Assembly: GCF_021730615.1 (NCBI RefSeq)
Contig: NZ_JAJLMN010000001.1
Span: 4,475,501-4,539,500 of the forward strand
Direction: 5' to 3'
DNA: 64,000 bases
Source: Lichenibacterium dinghuense
Lineage (GTDB): Bacteria; Pseudomonadota; Alphaproteobacteria; Rhizobiales; Beijerinckiaceae
Positions 41,429-50,922 of the stretch are shown in pieces. Positions within the stretch are counted from its first letter, which is position 1; the number at the start of each line of letters is the position of its first letter. The translations under genes and the position numbers were made by a program. The notes beneath the pieces were generated by a model, which was not told the DNA's origin, searched no databases, and was given only the letters and a program-made list of their open reading frames with translations.

Positions 41429-42514
41429 CCTGGATCGGCTGGAATGCGCCACGCATAGCCGACTTCGCCCAGCCCGGCGTGGCTTGGTACGATTGCCTGT
41501 CGATCGCGGATCTGCCCTTTGCGTTGGTCGTTCTGGCTGGCGGGCCGCTGATGTTCGCTGTCTTCGCGGCGACGTTCCTTTCCAACATCCTGCTGCGGTC
41601 ACAGCCGCAGCCAGTCGCTCACGGTGAGCCGGATGGGGGCGACGCCGCGCTGTGGTGGGCTGGTGGGGCAACCCTGGCGGCTGTCGCGGTTTGCCTCGGG
41701 ATCGCGATGCTGCGGCCGACCTTGACCTACCGTTATCTCACGCCCTTCGCGCCGGGTATCATGCTTCTCGCGGCCGCGGCCGCGGTCCGGCAGGGCAGGG
41801 CGCCTGGTGTGGCGGCGGTGGCGCTCGCGGCCGGAGCCCTGGTCGCCACGGCGCTGACCCTGACGGCAGGGGTATCCCCGCTTCAGCGGATCTACAATTT
41901 CGAGGTCGCTTCGGCGTGGTTGGCCGAGAAGAGGCCCTCCCGCCTCGTCTTCTTCTGGGATCATCCCTCGACTCCCGTCATGGCGCGCAGCCAGCTCGAC
42001 GCGATCGGCGGGTTCTTTCTGCGGCGGGCCGGCCTGCCGGTCGAGGTGATCCCGATCCGCCCGACGGAGGACGACATGAACGGTCCCGTCCTGGCGGCGG
42101 CCGGACCCGACGCGGCCGTGATCTGGATGTACGACGTCCTCATTCACCGCACGAGCGCCGGGACACACCCGCCTCGACTGTCAGCGCTCGCTCCGCGCTT
42201 GGAATGTCGGAATTTCGCGGCCTTCAACATCGGCGTCGTTGCTTGCCGGCAGCGGTCCTGAGCGGGAGGACGCCGGCCTGAGGTCCATGTCCGAACGTCC
42301 GGGGAGGCGGCCACGCGCACGCGGACCCGCCGCGCCGAAGATCCTGGCGGCTTGCGCCGCAACGCGGTCACGCGCGTCTGCGGTGGAGGAGGTCGCGACC
42401 TGTGCCCCAAGCTCGCGGCCGCGTCTCCGTCCTCCAACATTGTAGCTTCGAACGATGCGTGGGGGGAAGGAGGCGGGACGGCGTGGGTGCCCGACGCCGG
42501 GCGGAAGGGTCCTA

Positions 42515-44029
42515 CTAAGCCACCGCCCGTGTCGCCGCGCGCCGTGGCACCAGCCGCTCGCTCGCCAGGGCTTCGCGCACACCGGACTCGCCCGCTTCGC
42601 CGTATTCGGCGTCCTCGTTGACCTGCCACACGTCGTACAGGCGCTCGCCCGCCAGGATGTTGCGGACCGTCAGCATGGCGGTCATCATCGCATGGTCCTG
42701 GTTGTTGTACTTGTGCATTCCGTTGCGGCCGACGAGGTGCAGCGTCGGGAAGCTCGATTCGAGCTCCAGCCGCACCATGCGGACGTTGTGGGCATAGTCC
42801 TCGTCGTAGACCGGATAGGCCTTGGGCTGGCGCACCACGCAGGCGTCCACCACGTCCTCGGACCGGATCAGGCCGATGTGGTCGATCTCGCGCTTGGCCA
42901 GCGCGATCAGATCCTCGTCCGGCGCGGTCCACAGCCCGTCGCCCTCGAAGCAGAAATATTCGAGCCCGAGGCAGGTCGTGTCCGGGTCCGGGATCAGCTC
43001 CGGCGACCAGGAGCGGAAGTTCTGCACGCGCCCCACCGAGACGGCGGGGTCGTGGATGTAGACCCAGTTGTCGGGGAAGTCGTCCGCCGTGCGGGCGATC
43101 AGCGCCACAGTGAGGAAGTCGCGGTAGCGCAGCGCGCGGGCGTGCAGCGTGCTGATCGGGGCGGGCTTGATGGCGTGCGACAGGTCGTGGATCGCTGCGG
43201 AGGAGATCACGTGGCGCGCCGTCACGACCGAGCGCTCGCCCGCCCCCGACACGAGCGTCACCGTCCACAGGCCGGCCGCGGCGTCCCAACTCATCGTGTC
43301 GAGCGCGCGGTCCATCGTCACGCGGCCGCCCCGCGCCGCGATCTTGGCCGCCGCCGCCTCCCACATCATGCCCGGTCCCTTGCGGGGATAGCGGAACGAG
43401 GCGATCAGCGTCTTGATCGTGTCGCCGCCCTCCCTGCGGCGCCCGAGGCCGAGCGAGCGCGTCAGCGCGTCCCGCAGCGCCGAGGACAGGCTGAGCCCCT
43501 TGATCCGCTGCGCCGCCCAGTCGGCCGAGATGGCGTCGCAGGACATGCCCCACACCTTCTCGGTGTAGGTCTTGAAGAAGATCGAGAAGAGCTTCTCGCC
43601 GAAATTGTTGCGCACCCACTGGTGGAAGGTCGCGGGCGCCGGTACGGGGCGCAGCTTGGCCCAGGCGTAGGAGGCCACGCAGGCCGTGCTGGTCACGAGC
43701 CCGAGGTTGCGCAGCGCCTCGAAGGCCTTCAGCGGATAGGCGTAGAACTTGCCGCGGTAGAAGATGCGCGACAGGCGCGGCCGCTCGACGAAGTCGTCGG
43801 GCAGGATCTCGTTCCACAGGTCGACCACCTCCTTCGACTTGGAGAAGAAGCGGTGGCCCCCGATGTCGAACAGGTAGCCCTTGTAGTTCACCGTGCGGCT
43901 GATGCCGCCGACGTAGACCGGGTCCCGCTCGACCACCTGGACGTCGCGGCCCGCCTTGCTCAGGAGGTAGCCGGCCGTCAGGCCCGCCGGACCGGCGCCG
44001 ATGATCAGGATGTCGGTGTCGGGCCGCAT
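42515..44029 (-). CDS. FAD-dependent oxidoreductase, UDP-galactopyranose mutase-like
   Basis: The 504-residue protein starts with a dinucleotide-binding fold 'ILIIGAGPAGLTAGYLLSKA' (GxGxxG), followed by 'GGISRTVNYKGYLFDIGGHR' as found in protoporphyrinogen oxidase and UDP-galactopyranose mutase relatives. The C-terminal part has 'FPTLHLVGRNGMHKYNNQDH', typical of NAD(P)/FAD enzymes beside polysaccharide genes. It probably makes or modifies a nucleotide sugar or a lipid-linked sugar for the glycosyltransferases around it. ATG 44029 begins MRPDTD. It is divergent from the next GT-C-like gene. Confidence 0.85.
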   Translation of the reverse strand: MRPDTDILIIGAGPAGLTAGYLLSKAGRDVQVVERDPVYVGGISRTVNYKGYLFDIGGHRFFSKSKEVVDLWNEILPDDFVERPRLSRIFYRGKFYAYPLKAFEALRNLGLVTSTACVASYAWAKLRPVPAPATFHQWVRNNFGEKLFSIFFKTYTEKVWGMSCDAISADWAAQRIKGLSLSSALRDALTRSLGLGRRREGGDTIKTLIASFRYPRKGPGMMWEAAAAKIAARGGRVTMDRALDTMSWDAAAGLWTVTLVSGAGERSVVTARHVISSAAIHDLSHAIKPAPISTLHARALRYRDFLTVALIARTADDFPDNWVYIHDPAVSVGRVQNFRSWSPELIPDPDTTCLGLEYFCFEGDGLWTAPDEDLIALAKREIDHIGLIRSEDVVDACVVRQPKAYPVYDEDYAHNVRMVRLELESSFPTLHLVGRNGMHKYNNQDHAMMTAMLTVRNILAGERLYDVWQVNEDAEYGEAGESGVREALASERLVPRRAATRAVA

Positions 44030-44218
44030 GGTCGTGGTCCTCAGGGTGGACGAGCTCCGGGCACCCTGTGACGCCCGATGATCCGCCGCCGAGGATGCAG
44101 GCCCGTCGTTGCATTGAGGTAAACGGACCCTCTCGCCCGCCTCGAACCGCGCCTTAACCTGTTCACCGCTGTGTTCGCCCTCGGAGCGTCCCCGTCCGGG
44201 GACCATTGGGAGTGGGCC

Positions 44219-46219
44219 ATGCAGGACGCCGCCAGGAGCCGGCGGGTGGGAGGCGGCTCGCGCCGACCCGAGGTCGCCGCGGTCTGGTGGGCCGCCCTCG
44301 TCCCGCTCTTTCTCCTGCTTCACCCCTACCGCGGGCTCGTGCAGGACGCGCGCATCTACATCGGGCGCGGCCTCGCCGACCGGGACCCGGCCGGGGTGGG
44401 GCAGGACATGATGTTTGCCCACGACGCGCAGACGAGCTTCTCCCTCATGCGCGGGCTCGTCGACGCCGCATTGCACGTCGCCAGCCCCGGAGAAGCGTCG
44501 ATGGCCCTGGCTTTCCTCGGCGGCCTGGCCTGGCTCCTCGGCGCCGCGGCGCTGATGCGGGCGCTATCGAGCGGCCGCACGGCCTGGGCCGCCATGGTGT
44601 GCGTCATCGCACTGCCGGCCACCTACGGCGCCTACGGGGTCTTCAGCTACATCGAGGCGGTCGCGACCCCCCGCATGTTCGCCGAGGCCGCGGTGCTCGG
44701 CGCGCTGGCGGCCTCGACGCGCGGGAAGCGCCTGCCGTGTGTCGTCCTGCTCGGCCTCGCCGCGGCGTTCCATCCGCTGATGGCCTTGCCCGGCGTCGCG
44801 ATCGTCGCAGTGTCCCTGATCGGCGAAGACCGGCGATGGCTCGTCCCGGTCGCCGCGGCCGGCGGTGCCGTCCTCGCCGCCGCGGTCCTCGGGATCTCGC
44901 CCGCGGACCGCCTGCTCCGGCCCGTGGACCCGACCTGGCTCGCGATCCTGCGGGGGCGGTCCACCTACCTGTTTCCGAGCCAGTGGCCGACGGCGTCGTT
45001 CGGCCCGATCCTGTGTCAGGCGGCGACGGTGCTCGCGGCGGCCGCGCTCGCGGCCGGCCGCCGCCGCGTCCTCCTCCTGTCCATCCTCGGTGTCGCCGCC
45101 TGCGGGCTCGCGGGGAGCTGGGCCTTCGGCGACCTCCGTGCGAGCACGCTGGTGGCCCAGGTCCAACTGTGGCGCTGGCTGTGGCCGCTGGCCGTGGTGG
45201 GCCAGGCGTCCCTGGCCCTGGTCGCCGTGGCGCTGTGGCGGCGCGGTGCTGTGGCGCGCCTCGCCCTCGCGACCATCGTGTGCATGAACCTGATGTCCGC
45301 CCTGCTGCCGGGCGCCGCCCTCCTGGCGGCCGTGGCGCTCGCCCTGGTCGCGGCGACCCTGCGGCAGGTCGCGATCGCCCGTGCGCCGTTCTACGCCCTC
45401 TGCATGGCGGTCGCCGCGCTCGTCCTGTGGCTCAGCGACTTCGCCGGATCGACTCTCGTCCTCGTCAGCGTGCTCCGGTCCGCCGCCGCGGAAGGGGGGG
45501 CGGTCGATTGGCCGATGGTGGCCGCGATCGGCCTGCCGTCCGTGCCGCTCGCCGCCGGCGCGATCGCCCTGGCGCTCCCGTCCGCGCCGCCTCGGGGGTG
45601 GTCGGCCCCGCTCGGTTCCGCCCTCGCCCTGGTCTGCATCGGTGCCGCGGCCGCCTGGCTGTGGGACGGGCGGTCGGCCGAACGCCGCCTCGTCGACGAC
45701 CCCGCCGGCGACCCCGCCCTGCGGGCGATGGTCGGGTCCGCGCCCGGCGACGTGTTGTGGATCGACGACGACAGCGAGGGCTGGTTCCTGCTCGGCCGTC
45801 CCGCCTTCCTCAACGAGGCTCAGGCCGGCCCCATTCTGTTCTCGCGCGACCTCGCGGTGGAATGGGCGGACCGCGCCGCGCTGCTGCTGGACCTCGGTCT
45901 GGTCCGGCCCGAGAACGTGCATCCCTGGCTCTCGACCCATCGCTCCGCGCGGGACCTCGTCCTCACGGTCGACGGCGTGGCGAGGTTCTGCGCCGATCCG
46001 CGGCGGCCGGCGGCGATCGTCGCCCCGGGAGACCAGCGCGGGGCCGCCCCGCCCGGCGCGCAGGCCGGGCTGTGGCGACCCGCGACGCCCCTGACGCGGC
46101 CCGTCCCCGACGACGCAGGCATCCACTGGCGCTCCATCGCGCTCCTCACCGTCATCCGCTGCGGCGGCGATCCGGCCCGCGCGGATCTCACATCGGTCGG
46201 ATCGGTCAGGATCTATTAA
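44219..46219 (+). CDS. polytopic membrane protein, GT-C-like
   Basis: The 666-residue protein has about fourteen hydrophobic segments and a soluble C-terminal region with 'DVLWIDDDSEGWFLLGRPAF'. The first loop 'YRGLVQDARIYIGRGLADRD' has acidic residues at the place used by GT-C enzymes, but no firm catalytic motif is visible. I choose ATG 44219 with GGGAG upstream; a GTG at 44171 is in frame. It lies 70 bp upstream of cpaB on the same strand. Its family is not certain; a role in glycan synthesis is inferred from its neighbours. Confidence 0.65.
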   Translation: MQDAARSRRVGGGSRRPEVAAVWWAALVPLFLLLHPYRGLVQDARIYIGRGLADRDPAGVGQDMMFAHDAQTSFSLMRGLVDAALHVASPGEASMALAFLGGLAWLLGAAALMRALSSGRTAWAAMVCVIALPATYGAYGVFSYIEAVATPRMFAEAAVLGALAASTRGKRLPCVVLLGLAAAFHPLMALPGVAIVAVSLIGEDRRWLVPVAAAGGAVLAAAVLGISPADRLLRPVDPTWLAILRGRSTYLFPSQWPTASFGPILCQAATVLAAAALAAGRRRVLLLSILGVAACGLAGSWAFGDLRASTLVAQVQLWRWLWPLAVVGQASLALVAVALWRRGAVARLALATIVCMNLMSALLPGAALLAAVALALVAATLRQVAIARAPFYALCMAVAALVLWLSDFAGSTLVLVSVLRSAAAEGGAVDWPMVAAIGLPSVPLAAGAIALALPSAPPRGWSAPLGSALALVCIGAAAAWLWDGRSAERRLVDDPAGDPALRAMVGSAPGDVLWIDDDSEGWFLLGRPAFLNEAQAGPILFSRDLAVEWADRAALLLDLGLVRPENVHPWLSTHRSARDLVLTVDGVARFCADPRRPAAIVAPGDQRGAAPPGAQAGLWRPATPLTRPVPDDAGIHWRSIALLTVIRCGGDPARADLTSVGSVRIY

Positions 46220-46289
46220 CCATGGCTTGACCTTTGGCTGCCTTACTGTGCGGGAAGCGCGCCGTCCCCGGCGCGCCCCGGGCCGGGCC

Positions 46290-47105
46290 ATGAAGAAGTC
46301 GCGTATCATCGTCCTGTTTCTGGCCCTCGCGGCCGCTGCCGGCGCGTTCATGATGGCGGGCGGTTCGAGCCCGCCGCCGCCGGCCCCCGTGGCCGCGCTG
46401 CCGCCGCCCCCGCCGCCCCCGCCCACCACCGACGACGTGCTGGTGGCCGCCAAGGACCTGCCGCTCGGCACCCGGATCGGGGACGGCGACATGGACTGGC
46501 GGAGCTGGCCCAAGGACGCGATCCCGGCCGGCATGCTGCGCAAGACCCAGGACCCGAAGGCGCTCGACGAATTCAGGGGCGCGACGGTGCGCTCCGCCAT
46601 GGTGGCGGGCGAGCCGGTCCTCACGGGCAAGCTCATCAAGGGCGACGGCGGGCTGATGGCGGTGATCCTGCCGTCCGGCAAGCGCGCCGTGGCGATCAAC
46701 ATCGACAGCCAGGGCGCCACGACGGCGGGCGGCTTCATCCTGCCCAACGACCGCGTCGACGTGGTGCGGACCTACCGCCAGGACGCCAAGCCCGGCCTGC
46801 CGACCACCGGCGGCGACAACTTCACCACCGACACCCTGCTCACGAACGTCAAGGTGCTGGCCATCGGCCAGAACGTCCAGGAGAAGAACGGCCAGCCCGT
46901 GGTGGTGGGGTCCAACGCCACCCTGGAACTCGACCCCGCGCAGGCCGAGACCGTGATCCTCGCCCAGCGGACGGGCCAGCTGTCGCTGGTGCTGCGCTCG
47001 GTGCTCGACGCCCATCAGGCCGAGGCGCCGTCGGTGGTCCACGAGGCCGCCCACGGCCTGTCGGTCGTGCGCTACGGCACCGTGTCCGAGGACACCGGCC
47101 GATGA
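46290..47105 (+). CDS. cpaB: Tad pilus assembly protein CpaB
   Basis: The 271-residue protein has an N-terminal membrane anchor, a Pro-rich spacer (a run of prolines at about residues 43-50) and an SAF/RcpC domain: 'VLVAAKDLPLGTRIGDGDMD', 'MLRKTQDPKALDEFRGATVR' and 'GGFILPNDRVDVVRTY'. CpaB sits in the periplasm and supports secretin function. Its stop overlaps cpaC by four bases (ATGA). Confidence 0.93.
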   Translation: MKKSRIIVLFLALAAAAGAFMMAGGSSPPPPAPVAALPPPPPPPPTTDDVLVAAKDLPLGTRIGDGDMDWRSWPKDAIPAGMLRKTQDPKALDEFRGATVRSAMVAGEPVLTGKLIKGDGGLMAVILPSGKRAVAINIDSQGATTAGGFILPNDRVDVVRTYRQDAKPGLPTTGGDNFTTDTLLTNVKVLAIGQNVQEKNGQPVVVGSNATLELDPAQAETVILAQRTGQLSLVLRSVLDAHQAEAPSVVHEAAHGLSVVRYGTVSEDTGR

Positions 47106-48646
47106 TCCGCGCCGTCCCCCGCCGCTCCGCCGCCGGCGTGCTCGCGCTGGCCGCCCTCGCCGCCCCGGTCCCCATGCCGGCCGCCGCCCAGACGCCCGTG
47201 CTGGTGCCCCGGGTGAAGAGCGCCGCCTCGATCCCCGCGCCGAACGTGCTGAAGATCCTGCCCGGCGCGCGCACCCAGAACCTCACCATGCCGGTCGGCA
47301 AGTCCATCATCGTCGACCTGCCGGAGGACGCCGCCGAGATCTTCGTCGGCAAGCCGGAGGTCGCCAACGCCACGGTGCGCTCGCCCCGCCGCCTCTACGT
47401 CATGGCGCTGTCAAAGGGGCCGACCACGATCTTCGCGCTCGACAAGGACGGCCGGCAGGTCGCCATCCTGTCGATCAACGTCAACGACCGGGACGTCGGC
47501 GCGCTGGAAGGCATCCTGCGGACGGTGCTGCCCGACGACGATGTCCGCGTCCAGGCGGTCGACGACTCCGTCATCCTCACCGGCACCGTGGCATCGGCCG
47601 TCGACGCCCAGCGCGCGATGGACATCGCCACCGCCTTCACGGGCTACACGGCCGTCGGCACCGGCGGCACGACGGGCGGAGGCGGCACGGGCGGCGTGTC
47701 CGTGTCGGCCGGCACGCCCCTGGTCGTGCCGGGGCGAATCATCAACTCGCTGATCATCCGCGGTCAGGACCAGGTCACCCTCAAGGTGTCCATCGTCGAG
47801 GTGCGGCGCGACGTGGTCAAGCAGCTCGGCGTCGACCTCACCGGCGCCTGGCGCTCCACCGCCGCGGCCGCGGCGACGGACGGCGTGCTGTCGAGCGCGA
47901 ACTCCTCCGTCGGCAACGCGGCGACGCTGAACTACCTCGGCCAGCGCAACTCGCTGTCCGCGACGCTGCGCGCCTTCGAGAGCACCGGCGTCGCCCACGT
48001 CCTGGCCGAGCCCAACGTCACGGCCGTGTCGGGCGAGACGGCGAAGTTCCAGGCCGGCGGCACCATCCCGATCCTGCAGGCCGCCACGACCGTCACGACG
48101 GCCTTCGGCATCCCGACCTGCACCTACGTCCAGCAGCAATACGGCGTCAGCCTGAACTTCACCCCCACGGTGCTGTCCGGCGGCCGCATCTCCCTGCACA
48201 TCTCGACGCAGGTCGTCGAGGTCGATCCCAACGTGGCGACGCCCGCCACCAACGCCTGCGGCTCCATCCCGGGCTTCCGCCAGCGGCAGAACGAGACCAC
48301 GGTCGAGCTGCCGTCGGGCGGCTCGCTGGCCTCGGCCGGCCTCGTGCAGCAGACGAGCCAGCAGACGCTGTCGGGCACGCCGGGCCTGTTCAACCTGCCG
48401 ATCCTCGGCGCGCTGTTCCGCTCGCGCCAGTATCAGCGCAACGAGACCGAGATGATGATCGTGGTGACGCCCGTCATCGCGCGGACGCTGCGCCCCGACC
48501 AGGTCAGCAAGCCCGACGACGGCTTCACCGACCCGACCGACCCGCAGGCGATCCTGCTCGGGCGCATGAACCGGATCTATTCGCGCGCCGACAACCCCGC
48601 GCTGGCCAAGCAGTACCGCGGCCGCGTCGGCTTCATCAACGATTGA
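47102..48646 (+). CDS. cpaC: Tad pilus secretin CpaC
   Basis: The 514-residue protein has a signal peptide (cleavage near 'PAAAQT'), a pilus N domain ('KSIIVDLPEDAAEIFVGKPE'), a BON-like part and a secretin core ending with 'LPILGALFRSRQYQRNETEM' and 'MIVVTPVIARTLRP'. It forms the outer-membrane channel for Flp pili. Translation is coupled to cpaB by the ATGA overlap. Length and motifs are normal. Confidence 0.95.
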   Translation: MIRAVPRRSAAGVLALAALAAPVPMPAAAQTPVLVPRVKSAASIPAPNVLKILPGARTQNLTMPVGKSIIVDLPEDAAEIFVGKPEVANATVRSPRRLYVMALSKGPTTIFALDKDGRQVAILSINVNDRDVGALEGILRTVLPDDDVRVQAVDDSVILTGTVASAVDAQRAMDIATAFTGYTAVGTGGTTGGGGTGGVSVSAGTPLVVPGRIINSLIIRGQDQVTLKVSIVEVRRDVVKQLGVDLTGAWRSTAAAAATDGVLSSANSSVGNAATLNYLGQRNSLSATLRAFESTGVAHVLAEPNVTAVSGETAKFQAGGTIPILQAATTVTTAFGIPTCTYVQQQYGVSLNFTPTVLSGGRISLHISTQVVEVDPNVATPATNACGSIPGFRQRQNETTVELPSGGSLASAGLVQQTSQQTLSGTPGLFNLPILGALFRSRQYQRNETEMMIVVTPVIARTLRPDQVSKPDDGFTDPTDPQAILLGRMNRIYSRADNPALAKQYRGRVGFIND

Positions 48647-48680
48647 CGGCCGCCCGTCCCTCCGCATCCCGGGATCGACC

Positions 48681-49427
48681 ATGACCCTCCTCCGGCCGCC
48701 TCCGCGTCGTGTCCTCCGCGCGATCCTGGCGATCTCCGTCGTCGGCGCCGCCCTCGCGGGCTGCTCCCACGTCGACCGCACGGTCGCCACCTCGGCGATC
48801 CCGGTCGACTACCACCAGCGCCACCCGATCGTGCTGGCCGACGCGCCGCGCTCGCTCGACATCTTCCTCGCCACCGGCGACAGGCTCGACTACCGGCAGC
48901 GCCACGACCTCGAAAGCTTCGCCGCCGAATTCCGCGCGGAAGGGCGCGGCCGCATCCGCGTGCTGGTGCCGCGCGGCGTCGACCCCGTCGCCGCCGACGC
49001 GACCCTGATGGCGGTGCGCCGCGGCCTCGCGGCCTCGGGCGTGCAGGGCGCGATCGAGGTCGGCAGCTACAGGGTCGCCGACCGGCGGCTCGCCTCCGCG
49101 CTGCACCTCAGCTTCCTCAAGCTCCAGGCCGGCACGGCGCGGCCCTGCGGCGACTGGCCCGAGGACCTCGGCCCGGGCGACACCGCCTTCGACCTGTCGA
49201 ACCGGCCCTATTCCAACCTCGGCTGCGCCACCCAGCAGACGCTGGCGGCGCAGACCGACGATCCCCGCGACCTCGTCCGCCCCCGGGCGGAGGAGCCCGG
49301 CGACGTCTACATGCGGGTGCGCCCGATCAAGGACATCCGCGGCGACGTCACGTCCGACGTGCCCCGCGGCGTCGACCCGAGCACCGTGTGGACGCAGTCC
49401 AACCTCGTTCCGATCGGTGGCCGATGA
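48681..49427 (+). CDS. cpaD: Tad pilus assembly lipoprotein CpaD
   Basis: The 248-residue protein has a lipoprotein signal ending in ALAGC, then the CpaD core: 'DYHQRHPIVLADAPRSLDIF', 'FAAEFRAEGRGRIRVLVPRG' and 'FDLSNRPYSNLGCATQQTLA'. It helps place the secretin in the outer membrane. Its stop overlaps the cpaE start (ATGA). Confidence 0.93.
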   Translation: MTLLRPPPRRVLRAILAISVVGAALAGCSHVDRTVATSAIPVDYHQRHPIVLADAPRSLDIFLATGDRLDYRQRHDLESFAAEFRAEGRGRIRVLVPRGVDPVAADATLMAVRRGLAASGVQGAIEVGSYRVADRRLASALHLSFLKLQAGTARPCGDWPEDLGPGDTAFDLSNRPYSNLGCATQQTLAAQTDDPRDLVRPRAEEPGDVYMRVRPIKDIRGDVTSDVPRGVDPSTVWTQSNLVPIGGR

Positions 49428-50677
49428 GCTTCGACCCGTCCCGCACCTCCTCCGAGGGGCCCGCCATCTCGCCGGTGCCGCGGATCACCCTGCAGGCCTT
49501 CTGCGAGACGCCCGAGATCGCCGGCCTGATGAACGAGGCCATGGCGGACCGGCGCATGAGCCGCGCGCATGCCAAGGTCCACATGGGCGGTGCGCCGGCG
49601 GCCGTGGAGGCCTACCGCACCGCGCCGACGCCGAACCTCATCGTGATCGAGACGACGGGCGACCGCGACACGCTGGTGACCCACCTCGACCGGCTCGCCG
49701 AATACTGCGACAGCGGCACCAAGGTCGTGGTGATCGGCCGCCTCAACGACATCGTCCTCTACCGCGAGCTGATCGGGCGCGGCGTCAGCGACTACCTGGT
49801 CGCGCCCTTCGCGGTGCTCGACCTCGTGCGGGCGCTGTCGCACCTGTATTCCCACGCCGCGGCGCCGCCGGTCGGCCGCATGGTCGCGGTCACGGGCGCC
49901 AAGGGCGGCGTGGGGGCCTCGACACTGGCGCACAACGTCGCCTGGTCGATTTCGCGCTCCTTCGACATCGCGACCACCATCGTCGACCTCGACCTGCCCT
50001 ACGGCACGGCCGGCCTCGACTTCAACCAAGACCCCCCGCAGGGCATCGCCGAGGCGGTCTTCGCCCCGGACCGGCTCGACGCCAACCTCGTCGACCGGCT
50101 CCTGTCGAAGTGCACCGACAAGCTGTCGCTCCTCGCGGCGCCGGCGGTGCTGGAGCGCGCCTACGACTTCGGCGAGACGGCCTTCGACGGGCTGTTCGAC
50201 ATCCTGCGCTCCACCGTGCCGGTGGTGGTGCTCGACGTGCCGCACGGCTGGACCGCCTGGAGCCGCCGCGCGCTGATCGGCGCCGACGAGGTGATGGTGA
50301 CGGCGGCGCCCGACCTCGCCAGCCTGCGTAACGCCAAGAACCTCGTCGACGTGCTGAAGGCGGCGCGACCCAACGACGCCGCGCCGCGCCTCGTGCTGAA
50401 CGGCGTCGGGCTGCCCAAGCGGCCCGAGATCGCCGCGGCGGATTTCGCGAAATCGCTGGAGATGCAGCCGACCGCCGTGGTGCCCTTCGACGCCAAGCTG
50501 TTCGGCACGGCGTCCAACAACGGGCAGATGATCGGCGAGGTCGAAGCGGGCGGGCGCACGGCCGAGCTCTTCGCCGAGCTCGGCCGCACCGTGATGGGCC
50601 GGACCGAGCCGCGCCGGGGCAAGAAGACGCTGTTCGACCCGTTCGTGGCCCGCTTCGCGCGCAAGAAGGCGTCCTGA
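49424..50677 (+). CDS. cpaE: Tad pilus ATPase CpaE
   Basis: The 417-residue protein combines a receiver-like N-terminal domain ('TKVVVIGRLNDIVLYRELIG') with a MinD/ParA-like ATPase carrying a deviant Walker A 'GAKGGVGAS' and 'ATTIVDLDLPYGTAGLDFNQ'. CpaE localises pilus assembly at the cell pole in relatives. The start is the ATG of the ATGA overlap with cpaD. CpaF and TadB/C, which normally follow, are not present; hairpins and an unrelated gene follow instead, so they must lie elsewhere in the genome. Confidence 0.93.
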   Translation: MSFDPSRTSSEGPAISPVPRITLQAFCETPEIAGLMNEAMADRRMSRAHAKVHMGGAPAAVEAYRTAPTPNLIVIETTGDRDTLVTHLDRLAEYCDSGTKVVVIGRLNDIVLYRELIGRGVSDYLVAPFAVLDLVRALSHLYSHAAAPPVGRMVAVTGAKGGVGASTLAHNVAWSISRSFDIATTIVDLDLPYGTAGLDFNQDPPQGIAEAVFAPDRLDANLVDRLLSKCTDKLSLLAAPAVLERAYDFGETAFDGLFDILRSTVPVVVLDVPHGWTAWSRRALIGADEVMVTAAPDLASLRNAKNLVDVLKAARPNDAAPRLVLNGVGLPKRPEIAAADFAKSLEMQPTAVVPFDAKLFGTASNNGQMIGEVEAGGRTAELFAELGRTVMGRTEPRRGKKTLFDPFVARFARKKAS

Positions 50678-50819
50678 TCCCGGCGCCGGAACGCCCTCGC
50701 GCGGATCGGGCCGCGCCCGCCCCGCGGGGCCGCGGGCGTGGGAGCTGTCCCGCCTCGCCGGTTCCGCCGGGGCCCGTCCACGTTGTGGTCCGCACGCGCG
50801 GGCGCCGGAGGGGTCATAC

Positions 50820-50853
50820 GAAATCCGTTCGATCCCTTCGGGATGCGGATTTC
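50820..50853 (+). terminator. double-stem hairpin after cpaE
   Basis: Outer arms GAAATCCG (50820-50827) and CGGATTTC (50846-50853) enclose inner arms ATCCC/GGGAT with a TTC loop. It lies 143 bp after the cpaE stop and probably ends the cpaBCDE transcript; there is no T tract. It may also be a REP-like palindrome. Confidence 0.5.
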
Positions 50854-50880
50854 GGCTTCGCTCATGCGCCGCGCGGGCTG

Positions 50881-50922
50881 GTGATACGGCACCCCGGCCT
50901 GTTCGGCCGGATGCCGTATCAC
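50881..50922. repeat. long palindrome between cpaE and fosA-like gene
   Basis: GTGATACGGCA (50881-50891) pairs with TGCCGTATCAC (50912-50922), enclosing CCGGCC/GGCCGG with a 5-nt loop. It overlaps the last codon of the fosA-like gene and could terminate convergent transcripts from both sides. Confidence 0.6.

Larger units (their letters stand above)
38084..42261 (+). pseudogene. GT-C glycosyltransferase gene split by IS21-family element
   Basis: The 5' part (38084-38811) and 3' part (41436-42261) encode one membrane protein of about 517 residues when the insertion and one 7-bp duplication are removed: '...PAFAW' joins 'IGWNAPRIADFAQ' in frame. The first loop has 'PLWLDESWTGAF' with the D-E pair of GT-C/ArnT-like (RgtA-type) enzymes and 'AYYYLIWAWVRIFG'. 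It has about ten membrane segments and a soluble C terminus. It should transfer sugars from a polyprenyl carrier. The split halves are unlikely to work, though the 5' half still reads into the element for three residues past W. Confidence 0.85.
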
